DNA of 64,000 nt from Podocnemis expansa (GCA_007922195.1 ML682029.1:1398875-1462874); one strand, 5' to 3'; shown: positions 25,801 through 35,130, counted from the stretch's first letter. Made by a program: numbers and translations. The notes: generated from the sequence alone by a model not told the origin.

Positions 25801-27520
25801 AGGCCGTCATCAACACCATGTGTGGCCAGGGAATGCAGGCCATGAACTACCTGGAGGCCAGCAAGTTCATCTACACCAACGGCTGCATTGACAAGTTGGT
25901 GAACTGGATCCATAGCAACCTCTTTCTGCTGGGAGGCATCGCCCTTGGTTTGGCCATTCCCCAGGTAGCCCACGTCCAGCCAAGACATGCCTGTGTTGGG
26001 CCAGGGGGTCTGAGCTGGCATTCAAATGGGTCAGGGGGCAGGGTCTGAGCCTGTTAGCTCTGGCAGACAGACTAGGGAACGGTCCCAGCCTCCCATGCAA
26101 AATCCCCCTCTCGTCCCATAACAGGAGTTGTCATCTGGGTTAAACGAGAACGATCCCTTGGATTTGGAGTCAGGAGATCGGGATGCCTAGATCGGAGAGG
26201 CACAGCCTGCATTTTGTGTAGCCAGGAGTGCGCACACCCCACCTTGGGGGTGGAGCTGTAGGGTGCCCGTGCATGAACGCAGCGTGTTAGTGGCTGAGCT
26301 GGGAGGCTAGAAACATTGAGAAGGTGAAGGACTGAGTTTCCCTGCAGGTCACCAGGCCACCCATGATGTGGCACGGCCTGGGATGTGTGATGGGCAGGGC
26401 CAGATTAAACAGACTGAGGGCCCCAGACCGTCCCCCACTGCAGGCTCCCTTCCCCGCCTGGGGCCCCGCTCCTCCCAGTGTGGGACCTCCGCAGCATGGT
26501 GGCCTGCGGGCTGGCCATTGCTGGGGGGGGATCCTGGGACCTGAGGGTGTGCCTGTCGCAGCCCTGCTCTGGCCAGTCTGTCCACTGAAGTAAAGTGAGC
26601 TGGCGTGCCGTGCAGCCCCCAAGGTCACAGGCCCTGGAAGGACGTGCGACGTGCCAGCCGGCCCCATTCCCTGGGTGGAGTGAACAGCTGCTTGCCCGCC
26701 CTGCTGCCTGGGGGCAGACCAGCTGGCCCGGGGCAGGGGGGGAGCATCGACCCAGCCTCTGGCCCTAGGACCCAGCCCTAGGACTGCAGGAGCGCTCTCG
26801 GCACTTCCCCAATCCCTGTTGGTGCTGAGCAGGCTGGGAGGGAGGGCATGGAGCAGGTAGGGGCTGAAGCCTGGGGCCTCAGTCCTGTTAGCCCCTGTGA
26901 TAATCCAGCCCTGGTGACGGCCCATCTAACCGTACTGGGGTGTTCTGTAAAGAACGGGGAAACCCCATCACCGTGGTCCCTGCTAACATGTCCGGGGACG
27001 GGAGTGGGGAAGAATTGCTCCCCACACTGCCATTCAGGGGCTGTTTGGACTTTGTGTGCGGGGCTGAGGAGCATCCTCCAGTGGCCCTGGGTGGAGGAGG
27101 ATGACCAAGCACTGCGTGGGAAACCTGGGGCTGGAACCGGCAGGGGACTATGGGTCAGGGTCGGCAGATTTGTTGAGCGTGGAGGGAGACCTCGCCAGGT
27201 CCTCTGTCCCGTGCGCCAAGCTCGAATGAAGGATGCTCTCTTAGAGTCGATAACCATGCGTTGATCACTGGGTGAGAGGGTGACCGGATTGGTTTAGCTG
27301 TGGGTGGGGAGGTCACTTATTGGCCAGCTGGGATGCCACCTTCCTCTATGGAGTAGCGGTGCACCTGTCCTGGCTCTGGAGGGTGTGTTCAGCCTGTTGC
27401 TCTCTCCTCTTCTTGCAGCTGGTGGGAATCCTGCTGTCCCAGATCCTGATCAACCAGATCAGAGACCAGATTAAGCTGCAATTCTACAATCAACAGCACC
27501 GAGCAGATCCTTGGTACTGA
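1659..27520 (+). CDS. TSPAN33: TSPAN33 (tetraspanin-33), complete coding span, 8 coding exons
   Basis: Joining 1659-1766, 17401-17458, 18005-18132, 19281-19355, 20058-20153, 20993-21121, 25803-25964 and 27419-27520 gives an open frame of 285 residues. It matches mammalian TSPAN33 (about 283) nearly throughout, ending in the family's HRADPWY tail. All junctions are GT-AG. Four membrane segments lie at about 24-49, 66-89, 99-120 and 237-262. The large extracellular loop has the CCG motif at 158-160 and eight cysteines (158, 159, 175, 185, 191, 192, 205, 226). Eight cysteines define the TspanC8 group, which binds the protease ADAM10, aids its exit from the ER and directs its surface activity. 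A sequon (NCT) is at 174-176. The start sits in a strong context (gccATGG) and aligns with the human start. No break is seen. Confidence 0.95.
4264..4905. repeat. Imperfect inverted repeat enclosing a Penelope-related unit
   Basis: The left arm, 4264-4403, and the reverse complement of the right arm, 4743-4905, align over about 140 bases with short gaps. Shared blocks include 'gatgggtgac', 'gtatttccag', 'gtaaatttattc' and 'tttgtccattcaggt'. The space between them holds the Penelope-related element at 4413-4618 and about 120 further bases. Confidence 0.7.
4413..4618. mobile_element. Penelope-related short repeat
   Basis: The left end reads 'gttccaaaggggcagcc' and the right end carries 'gactaacatcgctggccctc', its inverted counterpart. 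Inside are the family blocks 'gtgggattttctcccac' and 'ataaataaatttgttag'. No coding capacity is seen. Confidence 0.7.
4980..5060 (-). mobile_element. CR1 LINE 3' tail fragment
   Basis: Read on the - strand this is a decayed CR1 3' end ('ggggggttggaccggaggca' then 'ccctcatcttctaggattct'). Confidence 0.5.
9660..10545 (+). mobile_element. CR1 LINE, 3' half, degraded and interrupted
   Basis: Sense CR1 reverse-transcriptase sequence is recognisable at 9700-9905 (for example 'ggagcaaatacttaagcaat'). It resumes from about 10020 to the 3' end near 10545 with 'ggactggactcgatgacctc'. Two stretches do not fit CR1: about 9914-10010, which begins like a hAT-type end (ggggtcagcaacc), and about 10125-10250. 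No open reading frame survives. Confidence 0.75.
10550..10837 (+). mobile_element. CR1 LINE 3' end, second copy
   Basis: This second CR1 3' end follows the first almost without spacing and has its own 'gggactggactagatctctc' tail. The pair is two separate copies in the same orientation. Confidence 0.75.
13562..14470 (-). repeat. Possible degraded LTR-like repeat
   Basis: The segment starts TGTGATG and ends near TGTCACA. It holds an antisense AATAAA-type signal at about 13930 ('ttttattgac'), the layout of an antisense LTR. I could not find a target-site duplication, so the boundaries and class are weak. No coding sequence is seen. Confidence 0.3.
15722..15858 (-). mobile_element. Penelope-related short repeat, half unit
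   Basis: A single arm of the family: 'catcttcaaagcatctgac', then 'aataaataaaattgttac', and the terminal 'gactaacacggctgcccctc'. The opposite arm is missing. Confidence 0.7.
17060..17125 (-). mobile_element. MIR-like SINE fragment
   Basis: The block 'gggaaactgaggcatgaagt' is the reverse complement of the conserved 3' core of MIR-type SINEs. The fragment is short. Confidence 0.4.
17401..17458 (+). CDS. TSPAN33: TSPAN33 coding exon 2
   Basis: It encodes residues 37-55, ending TM1 and starting the small extracellular loop ([10 protein letters not shown]). The acceptor is cttcacag and the donor gtgagt; the exon ends in phase 1. Residue 37 is Met where human has Val. Confidence 0.93.
18005..18132 (+). 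CDS. TSPAN33: TSPAN33 coding exon 3
   Basis: It encodes residues 56-98, including TM2 and the [14 protein letters not shown] inner loop typical of tetraspanins. The juxtamembrane Cys 83 and 85 are candidate palmitoylation sites by family knowledge. The acceptor is ctggcag and the donor gtgagc. Confidence 0.95.
18133..19280 (+). other. TSPAN33: TSPAN33 intron 3
   Basis: The intron contains a 150-bp hAT-type element at 18344-18493. Nothing else is recognised. Confidence 0.7.
18344..18493. mobile_element. hAT-type MITE with 8-bp target duplication
   Basis: The ends are 'cagtgtttcccaagc' and 'ggttgggaaccatgg', which are inverted relatives. A perfect 8-bp duplication (gattatgg) flanks the element at 18336-18343 and 18494-18501. 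Eight-base duplications are the hAT signature. A close relative lies at 29153-29333. Confidence 0.85.
19281..19355 (+). CDS. TSPAN33: TSPAN33 coding exon 4
   Basis: It encodes residues 99-123, essentially TM3 ([16 protein letters not shown]). The acceptor is tcctgcag and the donor gtaaat; both ends are in phase 0. Confidence 0.95.
19850..19980 (+). mobile_element. MIR-like SINE fragment
   Basis: The sequence 'gcctgggattcagaggacgt' followed by 'ctgcaaaatggggatgacat' and 'gtgaggttaaat' follows the order of MIR core blocks, with an internal deletion. Confidence 0.5.
20058..20153 (+). CDS. TSPAN33: TSPAN33 coding exon 5
   Basis: It encodes residues 124-155, the first helix of the large extracellular loop ([15 protein letters not shown]). 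This part is almost unchanged from mammals. The last residue is Glu where human has Lys. The donor is gtgggt. Confidence 0.95.
20154..20992 (+). other. TSPAN33: TSPAN33 intron 5
   Basis: No repeat or RNA gene is recognised in this 839-base intron. Confidence 0.6.
20993..21121 (+). CDS. TSPAN33: TSPAN33 coding exon 6
   Basis: It encodes residues 156-198 of the large extracellular loop. It carries the tetraspanin CCG signature (158-160), the sequon at 174-176, Cys185 and the PYSCC motif (189-192). These cysteines form the disulphide core of the loop. The acceptor is cattgcag and the donor gtaaga. Confidence 0.96.
21590..24732 (+). mobile_element. CR1 LINE split by a second CR1 (host copy)
   Basis: The host CR1 runs 21590 to about 22175, where the text stops near 'caggagtgttgtaaacaa'. 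It resumes at about 24216 with 'gacacgagaagtaattct', the next block of the same subfamily, and ends near 24732. An internal deletion lies near 22070. Reverse-transcriptase text is visible, such as [20 protein letters not shown] at 21963, but stops and frameshifts break the frame. Confidence 0.8.
22176..24215 (+). mobile_element. CR1 LINE of another subfamily inserted in the first CR1
   Basis: About 2.0 kb of a different CR1 subfamily lies in sense orientation. It includes coding relics such as [20 protein letters not shown] near 22590 and [16 protein letters not shown] near 22970. It ends with 'ctgacccagtgtggccattt' and 'tatgttctta'. Many stops and frameshifts show that it is dead. It must be younger than the copy it interrupts. 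Confidence 0.8.
24856..25025. mobile_element. hAT-type MITE with 8-bp target duplication
   Basis: The ends read 'cagtggttttcaaacc' and 'tttgaaagccatta'. They are flanked by ccttaaaa (24848-24855) and ccttaaac (25026-25033), an 8-base duplication with one later change. A T-run lies inside. Confidence 0.8.
25059..25146. mobile_element. Penelope-related fragment
   Basis: It contains 'gagtcctgtggcactttaaa', 'gactaacaaatttcttc' and 'cccacttcatcagatgcat', the shared 3'-end blocks of this repeat family. Confidence 0.75.
25803..25964 (+). CDS. TSPAN33: TSPAN33 coding exon 7
   Basis: It encodes residues 199-252: the end of the large loop with Cys205 and Cys226 ([12 protein letters not shown]), then most of TM4. 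The acceptor is cctgcag and the donor gtagcc. It is highly conserved with mammals. Confidence 0.96.
25965..27418 (+). other. TSPAN33: TSPAN33 intron 7
   Basis: GC-rich intronic DNA with no clear repeat or RNA gene. The long antisense open frame at about 26287-26925 has no family resemblance and follows base composition. Confidence 0.6.
27419..27520 (+). CDS. TSPAN33: TSPAN33 coding exon 8 and stop
   Basis: It encodes residues 253-285: the end of TM4 and the cytoplasmic tail, ending HRADPWY then TGA at 27518-27520. The acceptor is ttcttgcag. Confidence 0.96.
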   Translation: MVGILLSQILINQIRDQIKLQFYNQQHRADPWY

Positions 27521-28472
27521 AACCCACTCCCCATCCTCCAGCTGAGCGAGCGCCTCCCTGCAGGGGGTGCTGGGGAGGTGCCCGTGGCAGGAAACGGCGA
27601 GGATGTGCACCTTCGAATGAGGAGGGGACTTGCATTTCCCCTGTTACTGCTTGCCTGGCTCTGCAGAGGATGGGACATGGGCACAGCCCCCATGAGAGCA
27701 GAAGAGCCCCCTCAGGCAGGCCACATCTCAGGCACCATCTGTAACGTCCCTTCAGGAGTAAGGGGTGGCTGGCTCCCAGGAAAGGAGCTGGGCTGGCTGG
27801 CACAGAGTGGAGGGCATGGGAAGGTTCTTGCCAGTGTCCTCCCCGCCACGCCTGGCCCAGCGCGCTAGACCCAATAGGAGTGACTCTGGATTGCCCTTGC
27901 GCTGATCTTTTCTGATGCATTTTTAGCCAGAGGAGCCATGGGGACAGGGCCAGAGGATGTAACTAGTTGCCAAAAAAAACAATGCAGGGGCAGGGCTGGG
28001 AACAGGATCTGGAGGCTGGTGCTGACTCTTTGGTTCCAGGGGACTGGGGAGGGGATATGAAGGCCCCGATGCAGCCCCAGGCAATGCGATTCACTCCCTG
28101 ATGTTACTGTCTCAACCTTGCTGCGTTTCCTCATGAGACTGGTAGCCCCATGGCACACTGCTGTGCAGGACATCTTGGGCTGTCAAAACCTCCCAAGAGG
28201 CTGCATTTCTCAGAGTAGACTGCACCCGTCAGCAGTTCCAGGAAGCCCTTGGCAGGCCGGTAGCCTAGCAGGAGGCTCTGGACTCTTGGGGGAAGTGAAC
28301 GCACCTAGGGAGCACTGTCTACCCAAGATCCAGCTGGTGTGCATCATAGCTCTTGACTGTGACTATGCCCCACAGGGGCAGACCCTCAAGCATACAGCAG
28401 GGACAGAGTTAGAAGAGTGTGCCCCACCCTGGGGCAAGAAAAGTCCTCTCCTCAAGTCTATTAATGCAGCTG

Positions 28473-28524
28473 TTCCACCAGGATTGATTTGATATATATA
28501 AAAAAAAAATCAGTCCTGGTGGAA
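28473..28524 (+). repeat. 18-bp inverted repeat in the TSPAN33 3' UTR
   Basis: The arms 28473-28490 (ttccaccaggattgattt) and 28507-28524 (aaatcagtcctggtggaa) pair over all 18 positions as RNA, counting one G-U. The 16-base A/T-rich loop is followed by a T/A-rich tract. It lies about 950 bases after the TSPAN33 stop. Confidence 0.8.
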
Positions 28525-28682
28525 TATATAAAATATATATTTATTTTTTGGAGGGGGTGGATTATGACTAAAAAGAAAAAGAAAACTGAAATATTTCCTG
28601 CTGTGCTGATGGAGGAGGCCCAGCCACAGCAGTGCGGGGGAAAACACGGCCTTTCTGTCTGTTTTCAGTGCCCTATGTGGTA

Positions 28683-29392
28683 AGCAGAGGGAGCTAATAA
28701 CCTGGCTGCCTTCAAAACCAATCTGGATAAACGTATGGAGGGGATGGTGTGATGGGACAGCCTAACTGGCACTTTAACTGATCTTTGACCACTGACGGTC
28801 AATATGCCAGTGGACTGGGAAGGGGCATTTAATGGGGAGGGTTCTGAGTTGGAGTGGAGAGCTCTTCTCGGGTGACCAGCTGGTGAGTCTTGCCCACATC
28901 CTCAGGGATTAGCTGATGGCCAAGTGTGGGGTCAGGAGGGGATTTTCACCCAGGGCATATTGGCCGGGGTCCTGGGGATTTTCACCTTCCCCTGTAGCGT
29001 GGAGTGTGGGTCACTTGCTGCTGGTTTCTCTGCACCTTGAAGTTTTTAAACCACGATCTGGGGACTTTCAGTGATTGTCATAGGTTAGGTGTCTATTGCA
29101 GGAGTCGGCGGGAAGTTCTGCGGCCGGCATTGCGCAGGAGGTCAGACTAGAGCAATGTTTCCCAGCTGGTGTGTCATGGCACACAGGTTTGCCACAGATT
29201 TTTTTGAAAAACTACTCAGACTTCTGGATTGGCTCATGAATGTTCGTTTCATTTGAAGACTAAATGGGGGTGTGCCTCAAAATAATTAAGGTATCAAAGT
29301 GTGCCATGACAGAGAAAAGGATGGGACCCACTGGAGTAGAGGACCACACGGGTCTCTTCTGACCTTAAAAAAAAAAATCTATGAATCTGCGC
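28683..29392 (+). mobile_element. CR1 LINE 3' end, interrupted by a hAT element
   Basis: The CR1 3' region is recognised by 'gtggggtcaggaggggattt', 'ctctgcaccttgaagttttt' and the end 'ggtctcttctgaccttaaaa' with 'tctatgaatctg'. The hAT element at 29153-29333 splits the tail. Confidence 0.8.
29153..29333. mobile_element. hAT-type MITE inside a CR1
   Basis: The ends are 'caatgtttcccagctgg' and 'atgggacccactg'. Flanking 8-mers gactagag (29145-29152) and gagtagag (29334-29341) differ by one base. The interior 'tgtgcctcaaaataattaa' matches the element at 18344-18493, so both belong to one family. Confidence 0.85.
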
Positions 29393-30623
29393 CTGTTGTG
29401 ATGGCACTAAACAAAATAATGCGGTTCCCCCAAGCCTTTAACTTAGGTCATGTTTCTTGCTGAGACTTTCCCAGGCTCAGATTTCCTTCCCCCTCTCCCT
29501 TGTGTGTAATTATGTGCTTTATAGGCCCATCAGTAGGCTGCTACCATTTGACCAGAAGAACAAGTCTGTTAGCTCACAAAGAATGAGAGACTTGTAAACC
29601 TGTATTATGGTGTAACCACTAAGGGGGGACAAAGTCCCGTTGCTAGCACAGGTTCTGCATGGCAGCAGGCAATTAGCAGTTTTGTATGCTAATGTCTACG
29701 TATCCAGTGGTGTTTGCGAGAGATGCCCACCTGCCCTGTTTTGTGAGGCAGCGCTGAGGGGCCACATGCTGGGAAGTGATCTTTTACCGCCTCACTGTGG
29801 GTTTGCTGCTGAACCTGGTAGAGACTATGAATGAAAAGCAGCTGAGCGGCTCCTGCCACGTGGTTTGCTGCAGCCAGATTGGCAGCTGATCCCTCTAGCT
29901 AGTTACCTGCCCAGGGAGGAGGTGTTTGATGCTGGAGAGCTCCTTCACCTAGCAGGCAAATTTGGAACAAGACCCAAGGGTTGGGAGTTGGCAGAGTTAA
30001 AACTGGAAACGTGATGCAGATTTTTACCGCCAACGGTAAAAGCCTGCCAGAACAGCTTTCCCGGGGGTTTGGCAGGTTTTCCATCATATGGTCTCTTCCC
30101 ATCGAGGATGAGTGGCTTTCTAAAGGATGCCCCAATTCACCCACGTGTTACAGGGCTGATACGGGTCTCCCGTGGAGAAATTCTCCAGCCTACGTTCAGA
30201 AGTCAGATGAGTTATTGTAACAGGCTCCTGTAGCCTCTTGCGTTTGGGTAGCTTATCGTGGACCAGGGAAACGGCCAGGTGCCAGAGGAGGGTACAACCA
30301 TCCTTTCCCTTCCCCCAAAACACAGCATGCACCCCACAAACAGCACCAGCTGGATCTAGGTGGAAGGCGAGACCACAGGACCAGTGGCTTCCATCCACCC
30401 TGTTCTTTCCTGTTCCCGAAAGGCGGCATCTCCTCCTCCCGTGGAGACGCTGTAACAGTCCTCTTGGAACAGGCACACCTCTCTCTTTTGTGAACACTGT
30501 GCAAAGGGGTGAATCGGCCGAGACGAGTCTTTTTGGATGTTCATAAGTAACATGTTTCATCTATGTCTGTATTTATCTGTGAAATTAACTCATCTGTGGT
30601 GTTTTCCCTTGGCTTCTGTGGAG

Positions 30624-30629
30624 AATAAA
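30624..30629 (+). promoter_or_regulatory. TSPAN33: Candidate TSPAN33 polyadenylation signal
   Basis: This is a canonical AATAAA. A GT-rich stretch (gttgtatcttggttttc) follows within 40 bases, as expected of a cleavage and polyadenylation site. It is the first canonical hexamer on this strand after the stop codon. Confidence 0.45.
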
Positions 30630-33198
30630 ATCAAATGGGGCTCTGACTGGAGTTGTATCTTGGTTTTCTCTGTACTGCCCTTGCTGGATGAAATCAGAAC
30701 AGCTCAGCTGTGTCAGGCACTGCATTGCTAATGCAGATTCTCCTTTAGTTCACGGAGTGGGATGCTCTGTGCTTGTTGGAGCAGAAGCCTCTGGGGTCTT
30801 CATAGTCTACGGGAGGTGGCTGTGTTACATGGGTCAGGAGTTAGGCAGGAGCCTCTAGTCTCATGTCATGGGAAGCAGCACGGCTGGTGGTGTGGACAGC
30901 AGTCGTTCACCTGGCCGCGTAACGGGTAGAACTGGAAGGAAAGTCTGCGGCGTCCCATGTGCATATGATGGAATAGCCGTCTATCCGGCTCCCCCTCTAA
31001 AATGCTCTTGAAGTGGCCCTTGTTGCAGGTGTGTGGTGCCACTTTGTGTGGCAGCAAGAGGTAGAAGCTACATCTAGCCACCATAGCCTGAATGAATGGT
31101 GCTCTGGGAAGATTTGGTTGCTCAGCTGGAGATGTGCACGTTCGGGAAATTTGCCCTTCGGCATGCACCTTTCTGTGCTGTTCGTAGCATGACAGGGAGT
31201 CCTAGGCGCCATGGTAATTGACTGACACTAGCGCTAGGGCTGAGCTCTTGCCCCGCTTTGATGCGGTTTCTGGTCTTGAGTCTGACAGGAATCTCCATGG
31301 CTGATCCAGCTTGAGGATCTTTGGGGGGAAGAATGGGAACTTAAGTCAGGCTTGCTTTGTTGGTGTGTTAGACGGGGCCAGATATAGATCACCCTGGCCC
31401 TGTGAGTGCACTGCAATTTAAGACGAAGCACATTCTGTCCCACGGATCCAAATTCTCAGTTCCTGTAGATGGCAGCAGCACCAGGAAAATCAGTGGGGCT
31501 GGATTTCTTTGGGTCAGTGTGGATTTTGGCCCCAGCGGGGATCGGGAGGGAGAAAAGAAGCATCGCTGTGCAGTCAGAACGTGAACTAGTCAAACCTGAG
31601 CCTGAAGATGGGGAGGATGGGGCTCATAGTATGAGCAGAAATTGGGGATGTTACAAGTGGGCAAATCTCTGGATCATCCCAAACTTAGTGGGACCAGTGC
31701 TGGCAGGGCTGGGTGAAATTCTAGGCCAGCACTGGGCCTGTCAAAATATCTGAAGCCTCATGGCACGCTGCTTAGCCAGGGCAGGATTGTGCCGTTGTGA
31801 ATTGTCCCATCTCCCCTTAAAACCCCACCGGGCAAACAAGAAACTCTGCCTAATTGGCAGCCTAGTTTTCCTTTTTAATTGTGGCCCGTTGTTTCTCACT
31901 CCCCCGGACACCATTCCTCTTTTCCTTTGCTGTTTGCATGCCTTGAATATGCAGGCAGGCAGCTGGTGGCGAAGTGAGATCCACTAGGTACCACTCTCTC
32001 CTCCCACATGCCTCTTCTCCCACCCTAATGTCTTCAAAAGAGGGATAAGAAGGAGCGCAGGGCCTTGAAGTGAGGTCTCTCCAACATGTTCCAGCAGACC
32101 GAGCACAGGGCTGTTTGGAAGACGGCCGGAAGTTGCGCAGGCTCCATCTCAGCCGTGTCCAAACCCTGCATCCCCTTGCAATTCGAGCAGCTGGGCCCAG
32201 GTCCCCAGCTCTGGAAACAAGCCTGTGGGTGCCTTCCCCAGCTCTGACATCTCCACCCCTGCTGCAGCTTTTCAACAGGCCGTGCTCAGCGTGAACGTGG
32301 GTGGGTTTTTCTTCTGGCTCCATGCAGCTTGGCTGGGAAAAGCAGGGAGGGCTCAGCCAGGCTGGAGCTGCCAGCATCGGGCTTGGTGTGTGGTCTCCCT
32401 GCGTGTCTCCTCTTCCCCCCGCCCCCCATCCAGCACCTCTGCCATGTGTCAGCTCCAGCGGCTGGGAGAGGCTGCTTCGGGATTTCTGCACCCGTCAATC
32501 TGCTGCGACTCCAAGCGCAAGGGAGAGCAGGGGTGGGTGGCCCCTATGGCAGGAGGGACCAGCTGCGAGCAGATTTGTTGCTGGAGAAAGACGCCTAAGG
32601 GGTGGGACGGGGGAGTGCAGAACAAACTTGCTGTGTGAGTTTGGCACCCCCTGTACACACCTATCCTGGTGAGCTAATGCATGGGGCCCTGTTCCGGGCT
32701 GGAACAAAAAAGCAGAGCTGTGCTTCTCCCTTCGCCTTCCAGCTCACAGGCTACCATGTTCCCACATCCTTTGCAGCAGCAGCAATTTGCATTCAGGCCA
32801 TCTCTTTTCTGCCACTTTGGGGAGTGGGTTTGGGGCCCCATGTGTCTTTCTCCACCAACTGTGCAGTGCCAGGGGAGAAATGTGCTGGAAAAAGGACTGA
32901 TCTTTGATACATCAGAGCCACCCAAACACTGCACAGTAGGCATTGAACAACCTTCTTTAAGTCCTTTGATGAATTTTCTTACGTTCCTTCAGTGGGATGT
33001 CTGTCTCTCTGTCTCCCTCTCCTCATCATAGCTCTTGCTCCTCCAACCCCGCAGGACAAGAGTGGAACAGAAGTAGTACCCACAAAGATAATGGAGCAAA
33101 TAATTAAGCTATTGATTTGCAAACAGCTACCCTATCATAAGGTGGCAAGTAACAACAGGGGTTTGTTTAGATCAACTGCATGTTGCCTTTAGCAGGGT

Positions 33199-33261
33199 AA
33201 AAAAACAACAAGGAGTTGTGTGGCACTTTAAGACTAACAGATTTATTTTTTGCATGAGCAA
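33199..33261. mobile_element. Penelope-related fragment inside CR1
   Basis: It contains 'caaggagttgtgtggcactt' then 'aagactaacagatttatttt', one arm of the family. Confidence 0.7.
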
Positions 33262-33354
33262 GCCTTCTGGATGTGGGGGAAGTGGTAGATGTGGCTTATC
33301 TTGCCTCTATTAAGGTTTTCGATAATGACTGTTTTGTAAGCAAACTAGCCAGGG

Positions 33355-33484
33355 CTGCAAATAGTGTAGTGGCTAGCACCTCCGCTTAACATGCGGAAGG
33401 TCCTGGGTTCAATTCCCAGGGGGTTGGACTCGATGATCTCATGAGGTCCCTTCCAGCCCTATGATTGATTGATTGATTGATTGA
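33355..33484 (+). mobile_element. tRNA-Val-like SINE with CR1-type tail
   Basis: The head resembles vertebrate tRNA-Val(AAC). An A-box-like 'tagtgtagtggctagcac' is followed by an anticodon arm with stem ccgc/gcgg around loop ttaacat, which places AAC in the anticodon position. A B box (ggttcaattcc) then follows. The body passes straight into a CR1 3' end ('ggttggactcgatgatctca') and a (gatt)n tail at 33466-33484. Head, CR1-like tail and short repeat are the layout of a SINE moved by CR1 machinery. Confidence 0.8.
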
Positions 33485-33819
33485 AATACAGCCTCAATGG
33501 AGCTACTCTAACGTGAGCGCACGACTGGCTGGGAAACTGATTCCAGAGAGTTGTTAGCAGTGGTTCACAGTCAACCTCCAGCAAAAAAATGAGGGAAAGC
33601 CAGGCCTAGATGTTTCTGAAGGCAAGTACCATGCAGAAAAAAATAAAAAAGAAATCGGCTGTGTCCTCTTTTGACATCACAAACAAAAGCCCCAGCCCAC
33701 CTTCTGTTTTTCACTCAGCCTCTAGACCTGCTATTTGTACGGCCACTTGTTCGTGGTGAAGCCAACTGCAATCAGATCCCAGTCTGTGAGGAGCTGTGTG
33801 AATATACGAGACCTTGTTT

Positions 33820-34510
33820 AACTCCCAAGGTTTGTCAGGTGGCCGGAGAGAGTCCATGGCTTGGTACCAGTCTCACGGCCGTCTGTTAAGCAGGGTGTAA
33901 ACCCCGCATTGGTCATGAATTCTGTGCATAGATTTTGCCAACAAAGTACCAAGTGTAAACTCCTCTGGCAATGCACCAGCCTTCCCATGCAGTCACAGCC
34001 CCCTTGGCTGTCTTGTAACCCAGGTCTGCTTGTCTTTGTGGTAGAGGGTTGGATACACCAAAACTCAAACTGCACTCAGGTTACTCATGGTCCTGCTGCA
34101 CCAGTCACTTCATCCTCAATTGCACCTTAGCTCCTACATCAATGACAAGGCATGTAACCCATTGTATAACAAACTCTGAATACTTAACTAAGAAAAATAA
34201 ATGAATTTTCCAGCTTAAAGCAGGCAAAGGTATACACAAGTGAGTTACAGTCCTAAGTTCTCAAAGATGCTGTAATATGCAAACTTTGTATGTTTCCCTG
34301 AAGCTAACCCAGGCCAAAAAGATGAGGGATCCTTTGCTTATGCTTAGAAATCTTGCCCTTCATGAAGTCCAAGCAGCACAGAAACCCAGTGTCATCGTGT
34401 GGGGGATATTTATTCCTTTGCTCCTAGCAGTCAGGATGAGCTCATATGCAGCTCTCTGTTTTAGGGGACGTAGGGGAGGCATGAAATTAACAAAAATCTT
34501 TGTTCTTTGA
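33820..34510. repeat. Unclassified, possibly LTR-derived sequence
   Basis: The A/T-richer stretch around 34190-34260 (aataaatgaattttccagc, then 'atacacaagtgagttac') resembles reptile LTR-type repeats. I found no termini or target duplication. Confidence 0.2.
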
Positions 34511-35026
34511 TGCTTTTGTGTGGGCAGGACCTTTTGTAGGAATCAGCATTTTACATTAGTTAATGCTTCTTTCCCATCAGGCAAGTTAACCTAGATCTGT
34601 ACCAGCACTTTTGTTGATCAGAAAAAACACACCCAGCCCAACCGACAAAGTTTCATTGACAGAAGCACCCATAAAGCCAGTGCTGTGTTGGCAGGCATAG
34701 CTACCACCACTCACTGGGGCAATTTAAGGATGCTGACAGGAGAGCGCTCTTCCCTGGGCATATGGGGGCCCTTAGAGCGGCCTGGTTGCAACTGCACGGC
34801 TGTATCCCTGGGAAGGCTACAGTGTAGAGAGGGCCTTACACGGTGATTGAGATTTACAGTGCAAACATTCAGCGTAATCTTATAACAGGATGCTCATCTT
34901 CCTCTGTGTGCTGTTTCCCAGTGTTTGAATCTTAACTACTACTTTGATTTCTTGTTACAGTATGGCCTGATCCCATGGCTTACGCTTCCCTGCATTTATT
35001 TCCTCCTATTCTGTAAGTTCCCCCAT

Positions 35027-35130
35027 CGTCAAAGCATCTGACAAAGTGGGATTTTCTCCCATGAAAGCTCATGCCATAAATACATTTGTTTAGTCTTTCA
35101 GTGCCACAGGACCCCTTGCTTGTATAATGA
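35027..35130 (-). mobile_element. Penelope-related half unit
   Basis: It contains 'gtcaaagcatctgacaaagt', 'gggattttctcccatg' and 'agtgccacaggaccccttgc', the shared 3'-end blocks. Confidence 0.75.

Larger units (their letters stand above)
21122..25802 (+). other. TSPAN33: TSPAN33 intron 6 (4.7 kb)
   Basis: Most of the intron is a nested CR1 pair (21590-24732), followed by a hAT element (24856-25025) and a Penelope-related fragment (25059-25146). The rest looks unique. Confidence 0.7.
27521..30650 (+). other. TSPAN33: TSPAN33 3' UTR and possible 3' flank
   Basis: The first canonical AATAAA after the stop is at 30624-30629, which would give a 3.1-kb 3' UTR containing a CR1. A/T-rich variant signals (AATATA, TATAAA) lie at 28522-28535, before a GT-rich tract. 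Using them would give a 3' UTR of about 1 kb, closer to mammalian length. I cannot choose between them from sequence. Confidence 0.5.
33050..33590 (+). mobile_element. CR1 LINE fragment hosting two insertions
   Basis: CR1 text runs through 'aaagataatggagcaaataa', 'gtggtagatgtggcttatct' and 'ggagctactctaacgtgag'. It is interrupted by a Penelope-related piece (33199-33261) and by the SINE (33355-33484). Confidence 0.75.

Noticed and set aside
26287..26925. A 212-codon antisense open frame in TSPAN33 intron 7
   Set aside because: It is Pro/Gly/Arg-rich, shows no family resemblance, and overlaps other open frames on both strands, as expected in GC-rich non-coding DNA.
31862..32672. Several overlapping open frames of 120-209 codons on both strands between the genes
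   Set aside because: No domain, no signal peptide or membrane pattern, and composition-driven. No splice partners are visible.
33355..33430. A possible functional tRNA-Val gene
   Set aside because: The acceptor stem does not pair, and the sequence continues directly into a CR1-type tail and a (gatt)n repeat. It is a SINE head.
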